Shown here one piece after another: positions 1-8,747 of a stretch of DNA of 64,000 nt. Location of the stretch: positions 829,501 to 893,500 of the forward strand of contig NZ_CP022708.1 of assembly GCF_025340265.1 (NCBI RefSeq), read 5' to 3'. How positions within the stretch are numbered: position 1 is the first letter of the stretch; the number at the start of each line of letters is the position of its first letter. Source of the stretch: Novosphingobium sp. 9 (GTDB lineage Bacteria; Pseudomonadota; Alphaproteobacteria; Sphingomonadales; Sphingomonadaceae). The notes under the pieces are model-generated. The model had not been told where the DNA came from and ran no database searches. It saw only the letters and a list, made by a program, of their open reading frames with translations. The position numbers and the translations under genes were made by a program.

Positions 1-1
1 G

Positions 2-1561
2 GCAGGCGCGGGGCTGACAGGCACGGGGTTGGCGCCCCTCCACGCGGATACGCCATCAGGCATTCCGATCCACGCCCCCGGCAACCCGATCATGGCCGAT
101 GGTGACTATTACTCGGCCGATCCGGCACCGGTAGTGGTCGATGACAAGCTGTGGATTCTCGCCGGGCGCGATCAGGCCCCGGCGGGCGTCAACGACTTCA
201 TCATGAACGAGTGGCAACTGCTCGCCACCAGCGATCCGGCGAGCGGCGACTGGGTGCACTATCCGCGCATCGCCACCCCGCACGACGTGTTCAAGTGGGC
301 CGCGCCAGACCGTGCCTATGCCGGACAGATCATCAAGGGCACGAACGGAAAGCTCTATCTCTACGCCCCGGTGATCGAGGCGAATTCCGACGCGAAGGAC
401 CAGTTCGCGATCGGCGTCGCGGTGGCGGACAGCCCGACCGGCCCGTGGAAGGATGCCCATCCTTCCGGTCCGATCATCTCGCAGCGCGTGCCGGTGGCGA
501 ATGCAATCCAGAACATCGATCCGACCCCGTTCGTCGATGACGATGGCCGGGTCTATATCTACTGGGGCACCTTCGGGCAGCTTCGCGGGATGGAGCTGGA
601 CAAGGACATGGTGACGCCCAAGGGACCGGAAGTCGAAGTTCCGACCGGTCATTCCGGGCTCACCGGTTTCTTCGAGGCGCCGTGGCTGATGAAGCGGCAT
701 GGCACGTATTACATGCTCTATGCCGCGAACAATGCAGGTCCAACCTCGCCCTGCACGCCTGCGGTCTACCATGCCTGCATCGCCTACGGCACCGCGCCTT
801 CACCGATGGGACCGTGGACCTATCGCGGCATCGCTCTGGGGCCGGTTTCCTCGACCACCTCCCATCCCGGCGCGGTCGAGTTCAAGGGTAAGTGGTATCT
901 CGTCTACCACACCGCCGATGCGAAGGGCGGCGATCACTTCCGCCGCTCGGTCGCGATCGACGAGATGCACTTCGACGACAGCGTGACGCCTGCCCGGATC
1001 GAGACCGTGATCCCGACACGCCGCCCCGGCCCGCCGCCGAGCCCTACGCGCAATATCGCGGGCGCAGCGGTCGCCACCGCCTCGAACAGTCCGGTCCCGT
1101 TGCAGTACTGGATCAAGGCGCTGAACGACGGGATCGTGCGTGACAACCCTCTGCCGCCGGATATGTGGGGCAGCTGGTCCCCGCACAACCCAAAGACGCA
1201 GTGGCTCGAATATCGCTGGGCCAAGCCGGTGACGGTCAACGGCGCCCGGATGCGTTTCTTCGCCGATCATCCCGCAGGCTCGGGCGAAGGCGTGGCCCCG
1301 CCTGCCGCATGGCAGTTGTTCTATTGGCAGAAGGGCGCATGGAAACCGATCCTGACGCCTAGGCAATATCCGACCGGCGTGGATGGGTTCGATGGCGTGG
1401 CCTTCCCGGCTGTCACCACGCGCTGCCTGCGCGCAGTGCTCACGGCATCGGGCGATGGCAAGAGCAACGCTGCGTTCGGTGTGCAGGAATGGGAAGTGCT
1501 GAGCCCGAAAGCCGCTCTCCCGACACCTGCCCCCAAGGATATGCCCGCCGCCTGCGATTGA
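2..1561 (+). CDS. Glycoside hydrolase family 43 protein, 5' end cut by window
   Basis: Probable exported arabinan- or xylan-type glycosidase (alpha-L-arabinofuranosidase or beta-xylosidase). The frame is open to the left edge and its first residues (GLTGTGLAPLHA) look like the end of a signal peptide, so the true start lies outside the window. GH43 hallmarks are visible: an early Asp in YYSADPAPV (general base), an Asp in NIDPTPFVD (pKa modulator) and a Glu in GFFEAPW (general acid), spaced as in the five-bladed propeller. The last 150 or so residues form a separate beta-rich domain resembling an F5/8-type (discoidin-like) carbohydrate-binding module. Family is secure; the exact sugar specificity is not readable from sequence. 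It lies convergent to the hydroxyproline genes. Confidence 0.85.
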   Translation, partial: AGAGLTGTGLAPLHADTPSGIPIHAPGNPIMADGDYYSADPAPVVVDDKLWILAGRDQAPAGVNDFIMNEWQLLATSDPASGDWVHYPRIATPHDVFKWAAPDRAYAGQIIKGTNGKLYLYAPVIEANSDAKDQFAIGVAVADSPTGPWKDAHPSGPIISQRVPVANAIQNIDPTPFVDDDGRVYIYWGTFGQLRGMELDKDMVTPKGPEVEVPTGHSGLTGFFEAPWLMKRHGTYYMLYAANNAGPTSPCTPAVYHACIAYGTAPSPMGPWTYRGIALGPVSSTTSHPGAVEFKGKWYLVYHTADAKGGDHFRRSVAIDEMHFDDSVTPARIETVIPTRRPGPPPSPTRNIAGAAVATASNSPVPLQYWIKALNDGIVRDNPLPPDMWGSWSPHNPKTQWLEYRWAKPVTVNGARMRFFADHPAGSGEGVAPPAAWQLFYWQKGAWKPILTPRQYPTGVDGFDGVAFPAVTTRCLRAVLTASGDGKSNAAFGVQEWEVLSPKAALPTPAPKDMPAACD

Positions 1562-1570
1562 GCGGCGGGC
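1543..1570. terminator. Hairpin over the GH43 stop codon
   Basis: GCCCGCCGC and GCGGCGGGC form a perfect 9-bp stem with a 10-nt loop containing the GH43 stop codon, between two convergent genes. There is no T-run, so it is terminator-like rather than a classical intrinsic terminator. Confidence 0.4.
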
Positions 1571-1582
1571 ACAGCGAAACCA

Positions 1583-2797
1583 TCAGAAGCGCGAAAGATC
1601 GAAGGGCGCGAGGGGAACGGCACTCTCGCGCCCGGTCGCCAGATCGGCGACGATCCGCGCCGTGATCGGTGCCAGCGTCAGACCCAGATGCTGGTGGCCG
1701 AAGGCATAGACAAGGTTGTCCGCCTTCGCTGACCGCCCGATGGCAGGCAGATAGTCCGGCAGCGTCGGACGCGCGCCCATCCAGCGCCGGAAAGGCCCGT
1801 TGATCGGAAGCCCCAAAGCCGCGACGTGCCGTTCGAGCCGCTCCCACTTGCGCGGGTCGGCAGGGGCGTTCTCTCTCGCGAACTCGACAAAGCTCGCCGC
1901 CTGCACGCAGGAACGATAGCGCGTGACGATCATGTTGCAGTCCTCGTAGACGACCGGTGGCATATCGGCGGGCCAGTTCTGCGCACTCGCGCGAACATGA
2001 TAGCCGCGTTCGGCAATGATCGGCACCTTATGGCCGAGACCGCGCAGCAGGACGCCCGAACCGACCCCGCCTGCCACCAGCACAAGGTCTGCCGGTTCCC
2101 CGTTCACCAGCACAGCGCCCTGCTTTTTCGAAAGTTCGGCCCGAGCGATGTCTATCGCGCCGCCCGTCGCGATCAGCTTCTCCTCCAGCAGGCGGCGCAG
2201 ATCATCAAGGTCCGCCACACTCCCGCTGCCCTCGAAGCGCACCGCGCCCTTCGTCCCCGGCGCGAGCATGGCGAGCCGCCCGATCTCTTCCGGCAGGGCA
2301 TCCATCACATGGGCCGACCCCGTATCTGCCGCATGCCATCCCGCCTTGCCCGCGTCCGCCCGAACCTTGTCCTGCCAGCTGACGAAGTGACCGGTTTCCC
2401 GCAGCAGATCGGGATCGCCCAGCTTCTGTGCCAGATCGCGCCATGCCGGCATGGCCGCCGTCATCAAGGGGCGCAGCGCCGCCGTCCCGGCACGAAACCG
2501 CGAGCTGCGAGCGGCCATCATGAAGCGCGCCGCGAAAGGCAGCCATGTCGCAATTTCGCGCGGCGGCATGGCCAGCGGACCGCCTGCCATAAACAGCCGC
2601 CCCGGAAACGAGCGCAGCGATTCAGGCGAGGCCAGCGGCTCCACCTGCTCGACCGCAATATGCCCGGCATTTCCCCAGGATGCGGCGCCGCGCGTCGCAT
2701 CGGCTTCCATAACTTTAACCCGAAAGCCCTCCTGCGCCAGCGCCAAGGCGCTAGAAAGGCCAACGATTCCGCCACCGATGACGATTGCAGTTTTCAT
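1583..2797 (-). CDS. DadA-type FAD oxidoreductase, probable D-hydroxyproline dehydrogenase
   Basis: A 404-residue FAD-dependent D-amino-acid dehydrogenase. The N-terminus carries the dinucleotide-binding motif IGGGIVGLSSA, followed by the acidic end of the second strand (VMEAD), and the family length is normal. By context it should oxidise cis-4-hydroxy-D-proline to 1-pyrroline-4-hydroxy-2-carboxylate and pass electrons to the respiratory chain. It is divergent from the DapA-type deaminase and epimerase, which supply the other steps of trans-4-hydroxy-L-proline breakdown, and shares a promoter region with them that holds a GntR-type palindrome. The alternative is a general D-amino-acid dehydrogenase (DadA); the neighbourhood favours the hydroxyproline role. 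Confidence 0.8.
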   Translation of the reverse strand: MKTAIVIGGGIVGLSSALALAQEGFRVKVMEADATRGAASWGNAGHIAVEQVEPLASPESLRSFPGRLFMAGGPLAMPPREIATWLPFAARFMMAARSSRFRAGTAALRPLMTAAMPAWRDLAQKLGDPDLLRETGHFVSWQDKVRADAGKAGWHAADTGSAHVMDALPEEIGRLAMLAPGTKGAVRFEGSGSVADLDDLRRLLEEKLIATGGAIDIARAELSKKQGAVLVNGEPADLVLVAGGVGSGVLLRGLGHKVPIIAERGYHVRASAQNWPADMPPVVYEDCNMIVTRYRSCVQAASFVEFARENAPADPRKWERLERHVAALGLPINGPFRRWMGARPTLPDYLPAIGRSAKADNLVYAFGHQHLGLTLAPITARIVADLATGRESAVPLAPFDLSRF

Positions 2798-2824
2798 GAG
2801 AGTCCCCTTGTCAGAGCACTTCTA

Positions 2825-2840
2825 ATATCGTATACGGTAT
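2825..2840. promoter_or_regulatory. Palindrome, likely GntR operator
   Basis: ATATCGTATACGGTAT is nearly self-complementary around the core CGTATACG. It sits in the short divergent promoter region between the dehydrogenase and the deaminase. GTATAC-centred palindromes are typical of FCD-type GntR regulators, one of which is encoded at the end of the cluster. Confidence 0.55.
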
Positions 2841-2866
2841 AAGTATCAAGCATAAGGCTGGAGTTC

Positions 2867-3781
2867 ATGACGGTAAATTGGAAGGGCGTATTCCCCGCAG
2901 TGACCACGCAGCTGCGTGAGGATCTCTCGATTGATCTCGCGGCAACGCAAGGCATGGTGGACAATCTCATCAAGGACGGCATCCACGGCGTGATCGCGCT
3001 GGGCACCGTGGGTGAGAACAACTCGATCGAAATGGACGACAAGGTCAAGGTCCTGACCGCCATCGTCGAAGCTGCCGACAAGCGCGTACCGGTTGTCACC
3101 GGCGTTTCCGAGTACGATTGCAACCGCGCTGTTGCCTATGCTCAGGCCGCCGAAAAGGCAGGCGCAGACGGTCTCATGCTGCTGCCGCCGATGGTCTACG
3201 TGCCCAAGGCGAAGGAACTGGTGCACCACTTCCGCACCGTGGCCGCTTCGGTCGGCCTGCCGATCATGCTTTACAACAACCCGCCTGCCTATCGCACGGT
3301 GATCGACGCGGAAGTGCTCTCGCAGCTCGTCGACGTGCCGAATATCGTCGCGGTCAAGGAATCGGCGCCGGATACCCGTCGCTTCACCGACTTCCGCAAC
3401 GAATTCGGCGATCGCTTCACGCTGATGGCGGGTCTGGACGATGTGGCGCTCGAAGGCCTGTTCCTGGGCGCCGTGGGCTGGGTCTCGGGCCTCACCAACG
3501 CCTTCCCGCGCGAATCGGTGGAGCTTTACGAAGCCTTCGCACGCGGCGACGTGGCAACGGCCATGGCGATCTACCGCTGGTTCATGCCGCTGCTCCACCT
3601 CGATGCCGAGCACGATCTGGTGCAGTCGATCAAGCTGGCCGAGCAGGTCATGGGCCGTGGTTCGGAGCGCGTGCTTCCGCCGCGCCTGCCGCTGGAAGGC
3701 GCACGCCGCGCCGAAGTGATCGCGATGGTCGAGCAGGCCGCCGCGACCCGTCCTGTCCTGCCCGTTCGCGAACCGGCCTGA
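2867..3781 (+). CDS. DapA-family protein, probable 1-pyrroline-4-hydroxy-2-carboxylate deaminase
   Basis: A 304-residue class I aldolase-fold enzyme of the dihydrodipicolinate synthase superfamily. The glycine-rich loop reads LGTVGEN (about residues 45-51), the catalytic Tyr is in IMLYNNP (Y136) and the Schiff-base Lys is in VAVKES (K164). In hydroxyproline clusters this family deaminates 1-pyrroline-4-hydroxy-2-carboxylate to 2-oxoglutarate semialdehyde. It opens the forward operon and is followed after 10 nt by the epimerase. True DapA or another aldolase of the family is possible by sequence alone; the position between an epimerase and a D-amino-acid dehydrogenase is the deciding evidence. 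Confidence 0.8.
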   Translation: MTVNWKGVFPAVTTQLREDLSIDLAATQGMVDNLIKDGIHGVIALGTVGENNSIEMDDKVKVLTAIVEAADKRVPVVTGVSEYDCNRAVAYAQAAEKAGADGLMLLPPMVYVPKAKELVHHFRTVAASVGLPIMLYNNPPAYRTVIDAEVLSQLVDVPNIVAVKESAPDTRRFTDFRNEFGDRFTLMAGLDDVALEGLFLGAVGWVSGLTNAFPRESVELYEAFARGDVATAMAIYRWFMPLLHLDAEHDLVQSIKLAEQVMGRGSERVLPPRLPLEGARRAEVIAMVEQAAATRPVLPVREPA

Positions 3782-3791
3782 TCGAGGAATA

Positions 3792-4796
3792 ATGCGGATG
3801 CGCCACACTTTCTTCTGCATCGACGGTCACACTGCCGGCAACCCGGTCCGCCTGGTTGCAGGAGGCGCGCCGCTGCTGAAGGGCGCGACCATGTCGGAGC
3901 GCAGGCAGGACTTCCTGTCGCGCTTCGACTGGATCCGCACCGGCCTGTGCTTCGAGCCGCGCGGACATGACATGATGTCGGGCGGGTTTCTTTACCCGCC
4001 CACCCGTGACGACTGCGATCTGGGCATCCTGTTTATCGAGACATCGGGCTGTCTGCCCATGTGCGGGCACGGGACGATCGGCCTGATCACCTTCGGGCTG
4101 GAGCACGGGCTTATCCAGCCTGCGACACCCGGCCGCGTCCGCGCCGAAGTGCCCGCAGGTGTGATCGACCTTGCCTATACGAGCGAAGGCAACAAGGTCA
4201 CGTCGGTCCGCATCCGCAACGTGCCTGCCTACCTCGCGAAGACCGGCATCGAGATCGACGTGCCCGGCTTCGGGCCGCTGACCGTCGATGTTTCCTACGG
4301 CGGCAACTATTACGCCATCGTCGAGCCGCAGGGCAGCTACACCGGCCTCGATGACCTTGGCGCGGCGCGCATCCTCGCGCTGAGCCCGCTGGTCCGCGAA
4401 GCCGTCCGCGCGGTCTACGAGCCGGTCCATCCGCTCGACGAGACAATTCGCGGGGTCAGCCATGTGCTGTGGGCCGATGCACCTTCTGCCGAAGACGCAC
4501 ACGGCCGCAATGCCGTTTTCTACGGCGACAAGGCGATCGACCGCAGCCCTTGCGGCACCGGCACCTCGGCGCGCATGGCACACCTCCACGGCACCGGACG
4601 ACTCGGCGTGGGCGACACTTTTGTCCACGAAAGCTTCATCCGCAGCCGCTTCATCGGGCGCGTGGAAGAGGAAACCACCCTTGGCGACATGCCTGCAATC
4701 GTCCCGTCTGTGGAAGGTTCGGCGTTCTCGACAGGCTTCAACACCATTTGGATTGATCGCGACGAGCCTTTCTGGAAGGGATTTCAGGTTACGTGA
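3792..4796 (+). CDS. 4-hydroxyproline 2-epimerase (proline racemase family)
   Basis: A 334-residue proline-racemase-fold enzyme, inferred to interconvert trans-4-hydroxy-L-proline and cis-4-hydroxy-D-proline. Both catalytic cysteines are present: C91 in MCGHGTIG and C254 in SPCGTGTS, with D250 just before the second. A Cys pair indicates epimerase or racemase rather than the trans-3-hydroxyproline dehydratase branch, where the first Cys is replaced. The start given has GAGGA only about 4 nt upstream; the next in-frame ATG two codons later has better spacing and may be the real one. Its 3' end lies about 60 nt before the regulator gene, so the cluster is probably one transcript. Confidence 0.88.
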   Translation: MRMRHTFFCIDGHTAGNPVRLVAGGAPLLKGATMSERRQDFLSRFDWIRTGLCFEPRGHDMMSGGFLYPPTRDDCDLGILFIETSGCLPMCGHGTIGLITFGLEHGLIQPATPGRVRAEVPAGVIDLAYTSEGNKVTSVRIRNVPAYLAKTGIEIDVPGFGPLTVDVSYGGNYYAIVEPQGSYTGLDDLGAARILALSPLVREAVRAVYEPVHPLDETIRGVSHVLWADAPSAEDAHGRNAVFYGDKAIDRSPCGTGTSARMAHLHGTGRLGVGDTFVHESFIRSRFIGRVEEETTLGDMPAIVPSVEGSAFSTGFNTIWIDRDEPFWKGFQVT

Positions 4797-4855
4797 CACG
4801 GCGCCTTCCCGAGACAGCAAAACTGGCGGAGGGTGCCCCTTTCAGGAGCAGCCCC

Positions 4856-5512
4856 ATGAGCATCGTCGTTCGCACTCTGTCCGACCAGGTGCTCGAGATC
4901 GTCCGCAATCGTATCGTCTCGGGTGAACTGCCGACCGACAGCGTGATCCGTCAGGATGCGCTGGCGGGCGAACTGGGGGTCAGCAAGATCCCGCTGCGAG
5001 AGGCCTTGGCGCGCCTTGAGCAGGAAGGACTGCTGACCAGCCAGGCCAATCGCGGCTATTCGATCCGCCCGATGTCGTTCGAAGCGGCAGAGGAAATCTA
5101 CGAACTGCGCCTCGACATGGAGCCGCGCGCTGCCGGACGCGGTGCACTGCTCGCCAACGAGGCGGAACAGGCCGAGGCGGTCGCTGCGTTCGAGGCGCTC
5201 GACAAGGCAACGCAGGGCGATGGCAGCGACATTGCGCGCTGCAACCGCGATTTTCACATGGCGCTGGTGCGCCCGTCGCATCGTCCGCTGACGCTGCGCC
5301 TGATCGAACAGCTGGCCTATCAGGCAGAGCGCTACGTCGTCGCGCACCTCCAGCCCGCAGGGCGTGAGGACCGCGCGCATCTGGAGCACCGCGAGATGCT
5401 CGACGCGTGGCTCGCCCGCGACGAACAGCGCACCGCCGATCTGCTGACCGGCCATATACACGACACGCTCGACGATCTTCGGGCGGAATTGGGAACACCT
5501 GCGCAAGCCTGA
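4856..5512 (+). CDS. GntR-family (FCD) transcriptional regulator
   Basis: A 218-residue regulator with an N-terminal winged helix (LSDQVLEIVRNRIVSGEL, then ELGVSKIPLREALARLEQEGLL) and an all-helical FCD ligand domain whose metal-binding His and Asp positions look intact (RCNRDFHMAL, HREMLDAW). The frame extends 21 codons upstream to overlap the epimerase, but the ATG chosen here follows an AGGAG at good spacing and gives the normal family length. It probably controls the hydroxyproline genes by binding the CGTATACG palindrome in the divergent promoter; this is inference. Confidence 0.85.
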   Translation: MSIVVRTLSDQVLEIVRNRIVSGELPTDSVIRQDALAGELGVSKIPLREALARLEQEGLLTSQANRGYSIRPMSFEAAEEIYELRLDMEPRAAGRGALLANEAEQAEAVAAFEALDKATQGDGSDIARCNRDFHMALVRPSHRPLTLRLIEQLAYQAERYVVAHLQPAGREDRAHLEHREMLDAWLARDEQRTADLLTGHIHDTLDDLRAELGTPAQA

Positions 5513-5578
5513 ACGACAAAGGCGGCCTGAGGGGGTCGGTCCGCAAGGATCAAGGCGCACAGAAACAGGGGATTATTC

Positions 5579-7003
5579 TTGCTCGGACCACGCAAAGCCA
5601 TCGCCTCGCCCGGCGCATCCGGTGGCGGACACGCCCTGAAGAAGACCCTGAGCTGGCCGCACCTGATCGCCCTTGGCGTCGGCGCGATCGTCGGCACCGG
5701 CATCTACACGCTGACGGGCGTCGGTGCCGAACGCGCCGGGCCTGCGGTGATTTTGGCCTTTGCCGTCGCAGGCGCCGTCTGCGCCTGTGCCGCGCTCGCC
5801 TATGCCGAGATGGCGACGATGATCCCGCAGGCGGGAAGCGCCTATACCTTCAGCTACACCGCCATGGGCGAAAGCATCGCCTGGATCGTGGGCTGGAGCC
5901 TCGTGCTGGAATATTCGCTGGCCTGTTCGACCGTGGCCGTCGGCTGGTCGGGCTATCTGGTGGGCTGGATACAGTCGGCGGGCATCACCCTGCCCCATGC
6001 CCTGCTCGTCGGGCCGCATGCCGGGGGGATCATCAATCTGCCGGCGGTGCTGGTGGCCCTGGCCGTCATGGGGCTGCTGATCGCGGGAACGCGCGAAAGC
6101 GCGACACTCAACATCATCCTCGTCATCATCAAGCTGGTGGCTCTGGCGATCTTCGTGGCGATGGCCTTCCCGGCCTTCAAGGCTGCCAACTTTCATCCGT
6201 TCATGCCCTATGGCTTTTCTTCGACCGAAATTCTCGGCGAGAAGCGCGGCGTGATGGCCGCTGCGGCCATCGTGTTCTTCGCCTTCTACGGCTTCGATGC
6301 CGTGGCGACCTCTGCCGAGGAAGCGAAGAATCCGGGGCGTGACCTGACCATCGGCATCGTCGGTTCGATGGTGGTCTGCACCGGCATCTACATGCTGGTC
6401 GCCATCGCCGCCGTCGGCGCCATGTCCTATGTCACGCTCGGCAATTCGCCCGAGCCGCTGGCCCTTGTCCTGCGTACGCTTGGTCAGCCGATGGCCGCAC
6501 ACCTGATCGCACTGGCGGCGGTGATCGCCCTGCCTTCGGTCATTCTGGTGATGATGTACGGCCAGAGCCGCGTGTTCTTCGTCATGGCCCGCGACGGTCT
6601 GCTGCCCCGCGCCCTCGCCTATGTCAGCCCGCGCACCGGCGCACCGACCCGCATCACCGCGATCACCGGCGTTACCGTGGCGCTGGTCGCCGGCTTCTTC
6701 CGCCTCGACGAGATCGCCGAGATGGCCAATGCCGGGACGCTGATCGCCTTCGTTTCGGTGGGGGCCAGCATGATGATCCTGCGCCGCCGCGCCCCCGATG
6801 TCGCCCGCCTGTTCCGTTGCCCCGCCCCTTACGTGGTGGGCACGGCGACGATCCTGGGCTGCCTCTATCTGCTGGTCAGTCTGGGCTATGCGACGATCGA
6901 ACGCTTCGTGATCTGGAACGCGATCGGTCTTGCGGTCTACCTCCTCTATGGCCGTCGCAACAGCCTGCTCCGCACAGGGGCAGTACCCGCTCCCGCCGAG
7001 TGA
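5579..7003 (+). CDS. APC-superfamily amino-acid permease
   Basis: A 474-residue polytopic inner-membrane protein with about 12 hydrophobic segments. The first carries the APC signature LGVGAIVGTGIYTLTG, and later segments include the conserved YAEMATMIPQAGSAY and FYGFDAVATSAEE motifs. It starts at a TTG after an AGGGG, because no ATG or GTG fits. Placed directly after the GntR regulator, it is the likely importer of hydroxyproline or a related amino acid; the closest type is the cationic amino-acid transporter-like branch. Substrate is inferred from context only. Confidence 0.82.
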   Translation: MLGPRKAIASPGASGGGHALKKTLSWPHLIALGVGAIVGTGIYTLTGVGAERAGPAVILAFAVAGAVCACAALAYAEMATMIPQAGSAYTFSYTAMGESIAWIVGWSLVLEYSLACSTVAVGWSGYLVGWIQSAGITLPHALLVGPHAGGIINLPAVLVALAVMGLLIAGTRESATLNIILVIIKLVALAIFVAMAFPAFKAANFHPFMPYGFSSTEILGEKRGVMAAAAIVFFAFYGFDAVATSAEEAKNPGRDLTIGIVGSMVVCTGIYMLVAIAAVGAMSYVTLGNSPEPLALVLRTLGQPMAAHLIALAAVIALPSVILVMMYGQSRVFFVMARDGLLPRALAYVSPRTGAPTRITAITGVTVALVAGFFRLDEIAEMANAGTLIAFVSVGASMMILRRRAPDVARLFRCPAPYVVGTATILGCLYLLVSLGYATIERFVIWNAIGLAVYLLYGRRNSLLRTGAVPAPAE

Positions 7004-7010
7004 GCTTCCT

Positions 7011-7040
7011 TGCGCCGGGGAGCGATTGCTCCCCGGCGCA
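7011..7040. terminator. Strong hairpin after the permease
   Basis: A perfect 13-bp stem (TGCGCCGGGGAGC with its complement) and a 4-nt loop begin 7 nt after the permease stop. It lacks a U-tract but is strong enough to end or stabilise the hydroxyproline transcript and separate it from the alpha-galactosidase gene. Confidence 0.5.
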
Positions 7041-7104
7041 GACGTCCTTCCAAGCCCGCCGCTGCCAAGGCGGCCTCCCGAACACCATCCCGAACACAAG
7101 GACC

Positions 7105-8628
7105 ATGCTTGTGCGATCGACCCTGCTTGCCTTCTGTGCGCTGATCGGCGCAACTTTCGCCCCTGCCGCCGTACAGGCACAGGCCACGCCCGATGCCTTT
7201 GCGGGCAGCTGGATATTCGACGGCGCGCCCTCTTATCCCGGTGTGACGATGATGCAGGTGTCCGACGATGGCGGACATCTCGCCGGGACCGTCACCACCG
7301 CCTGGTACGGCGCCATGCCGATGGCCGACGTCCATCGTCAAGGCGACACGCTCAGCTTCACCATGCGCAACATCAACGACGCCAAGGCGCCGACGCAAGT
7401 GTGGACGGCACGGCTTGCCGGTGGCGGGGTTCACCTGAAGGGCAAGATCTGGTCCACCGAGCACGAGGAAGACGGCCGTCGCGGCACCGCCGAGGAGGCT
7501 GCCGCGCGAACCTTCCATGCAACCGAACTGCCACAGGCGCATGTGCTTGCGCCCAACGGTCTGGCCAAAACGCCGCCGATGGGCTGGAGCAGCTGGAACG
7601 CCTTTGCCGACCATATCGACGATGCAACGGTGCGGGCGATGGCGGACTATCTCGTGTCCAGCGGCCTGCGCGATGCGGGCTATCGCTACGTCAATATCGA
7701 CGACGGCTGGCAGGGTGAGCGCGATGCTTCGGGCGTTCTCCAGCCCAACAGCCGCTTTCCCGACATGAAAGCGCTGGCCGACTACGTCCATGCGCGCGGG
7801 CTGAAGCTGGGCATCTATTCGTCGCAAGGCCCCAAGACCTGCGCAGGCTATCCCGGCAGCTACGGCCATGTGGAGCAGGACGCCAGGACCTTCGCCGGGT
7901 GGGGTGTCGACTATCTCAAGTATGATCTGTGTTCGGGCGAATGGTTCTATGCCGACCGCGATACAGTGCTGCGCAGCTACTACGAGATGGGCGCCGCGCT
8001 TCGCGCAACGCGCCGCGACATCCTCTACAGCCTTTGCGAATATGGGCGCTTCGATGTAGGCGAGTGGGGCGTTTCGGTCGGCGGAAACCTGTGGCGCACG
8101 ACCGGCGACATTACCGACACCTGGGGCGATATGGCGCGTATCGGTTTCGACCATAACGGAAAACCGGAATGGGCAGGACCGGGCCACTGGAACGATCCCG
8201 ACATGCTCGAAATCGGTAATGGCGGGATGAAGGCGACCGAGTATCGCACCCACATGACGCTGTGGGCGATGTCCGCCGCGCCGCTGCTGATGGGGCAGGA
8301 TCTTCGCAAGACCACGCCCGAGGCTCTGGCGATCCTTTCCAACCGCGCGGTGATCGCCGTCGATCAGGACCGCCTTGGCATTCAAGGGCATGCCGTGCGC
8401 AAGGACGGGACGAGCGAGGTCTGGAGCAAGCCGCTCGCCGATGGATCGGTTGCCGTCGCGCTGTTCAATCGCGGTGATGCGCCGACCCGGATCACGCTTG
8501 CCGCCACCGACGCGGGACGCCCCCGGCTCACCTCGATCCGCGATCTGTGGACCGGCAAGAGCGCCTCCTCGTCAGCGACCGGCTTCATGGTTCCGGCGCA
8601 TGGTTCGGTACTGCTGAAGGTACGTTGA
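7105..8628 (+). CDS. GH27 alpha-galactosidase, exported
   Basis: A 507-residue exported retaining alpha-galactosidase. A signal peptide covers about residues 1-26 (cleavage near VQAQA). Residues about 30-140 form a beta-rich extra domain not found in minimal GH27 enzymes. The catalytic barrel follows, beginning with PPMGWSSWNAF and the substrate-binding YVNIDDGWQ. The nucleophile is D274 in YLKYDLCSG and the acid/base D335 in RTTGDITDTW; the GHWNDPDML loop is also present. A C-terminal beta-sandwich ends the protein. The frame is open far upstream, but this ATG begins the signal peptide. It could remove alpha-galactose from galactomannan, melibiose-type sugars or the Ser-linked galactose of extensins. 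Confidence 0.9.
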   Translation: MLVRSTLLAFCALIGATFAPAAVQAQATPDAFAGSWIFDGAPSYPGVTMMQVSDDGGHLAGTVTTAWYGAMPMADVHRQGDTLSFTMRNINDAKAPTQVWTARLAGGGVHLKGKIWSTEHEEDGRRGTAEEAAARTFHATELPQAHVLAPNGLAKTPPMGWSSWNAFADHIDDATVRAMADYLVSSGLRDAGYRYVNIDDGWQGERDASGVLQPNSRFPDMKALADYVHARGLKLGIYSSQGPKTCAGYPGSYGHVEQDARTFAGWGVDYLKYDLCSGEWFYADRDTVLRSYYEMGAALRATRRDILYSLCEYGRFDVGEWGVSVGGNLWRTTGDITDTWGDMARIGFDHNGKPEWAGPGHWNDPDMLEIGNGGMKATEYRTHMTLWAMSAAPLLMGQDLRKTTPEALAILSNRAVIAVDQDRLGIQGHAVRKDGTSEVWSKPLADGSVAVALFNRGDAPTRITLAATDAGRPRLTSIRDLWTGKSASSSATGFMVPAHGSVLLKVR

Positions 8629-8747
8629 CCGAGGAAGGCGGCAAGTAATTGTCAGATCTTGCCATTTCGCAATTCTGTCGCCTTCATTACAATTTCTTAC
8701 CAAGTGAGGATAGGCGGGGTTCGCGCCAGGGCTTAGCGCTGCGATCC

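Noticed and set aside
2867..3781. Housekeeping dihydrodipicolinate synthase
   Set aside because: It lies between a D-amino-acid dehydrogenase and a hydroxyproline epimerase, and its glycine loop reads GTVGEN rather than the usual GTTGE.
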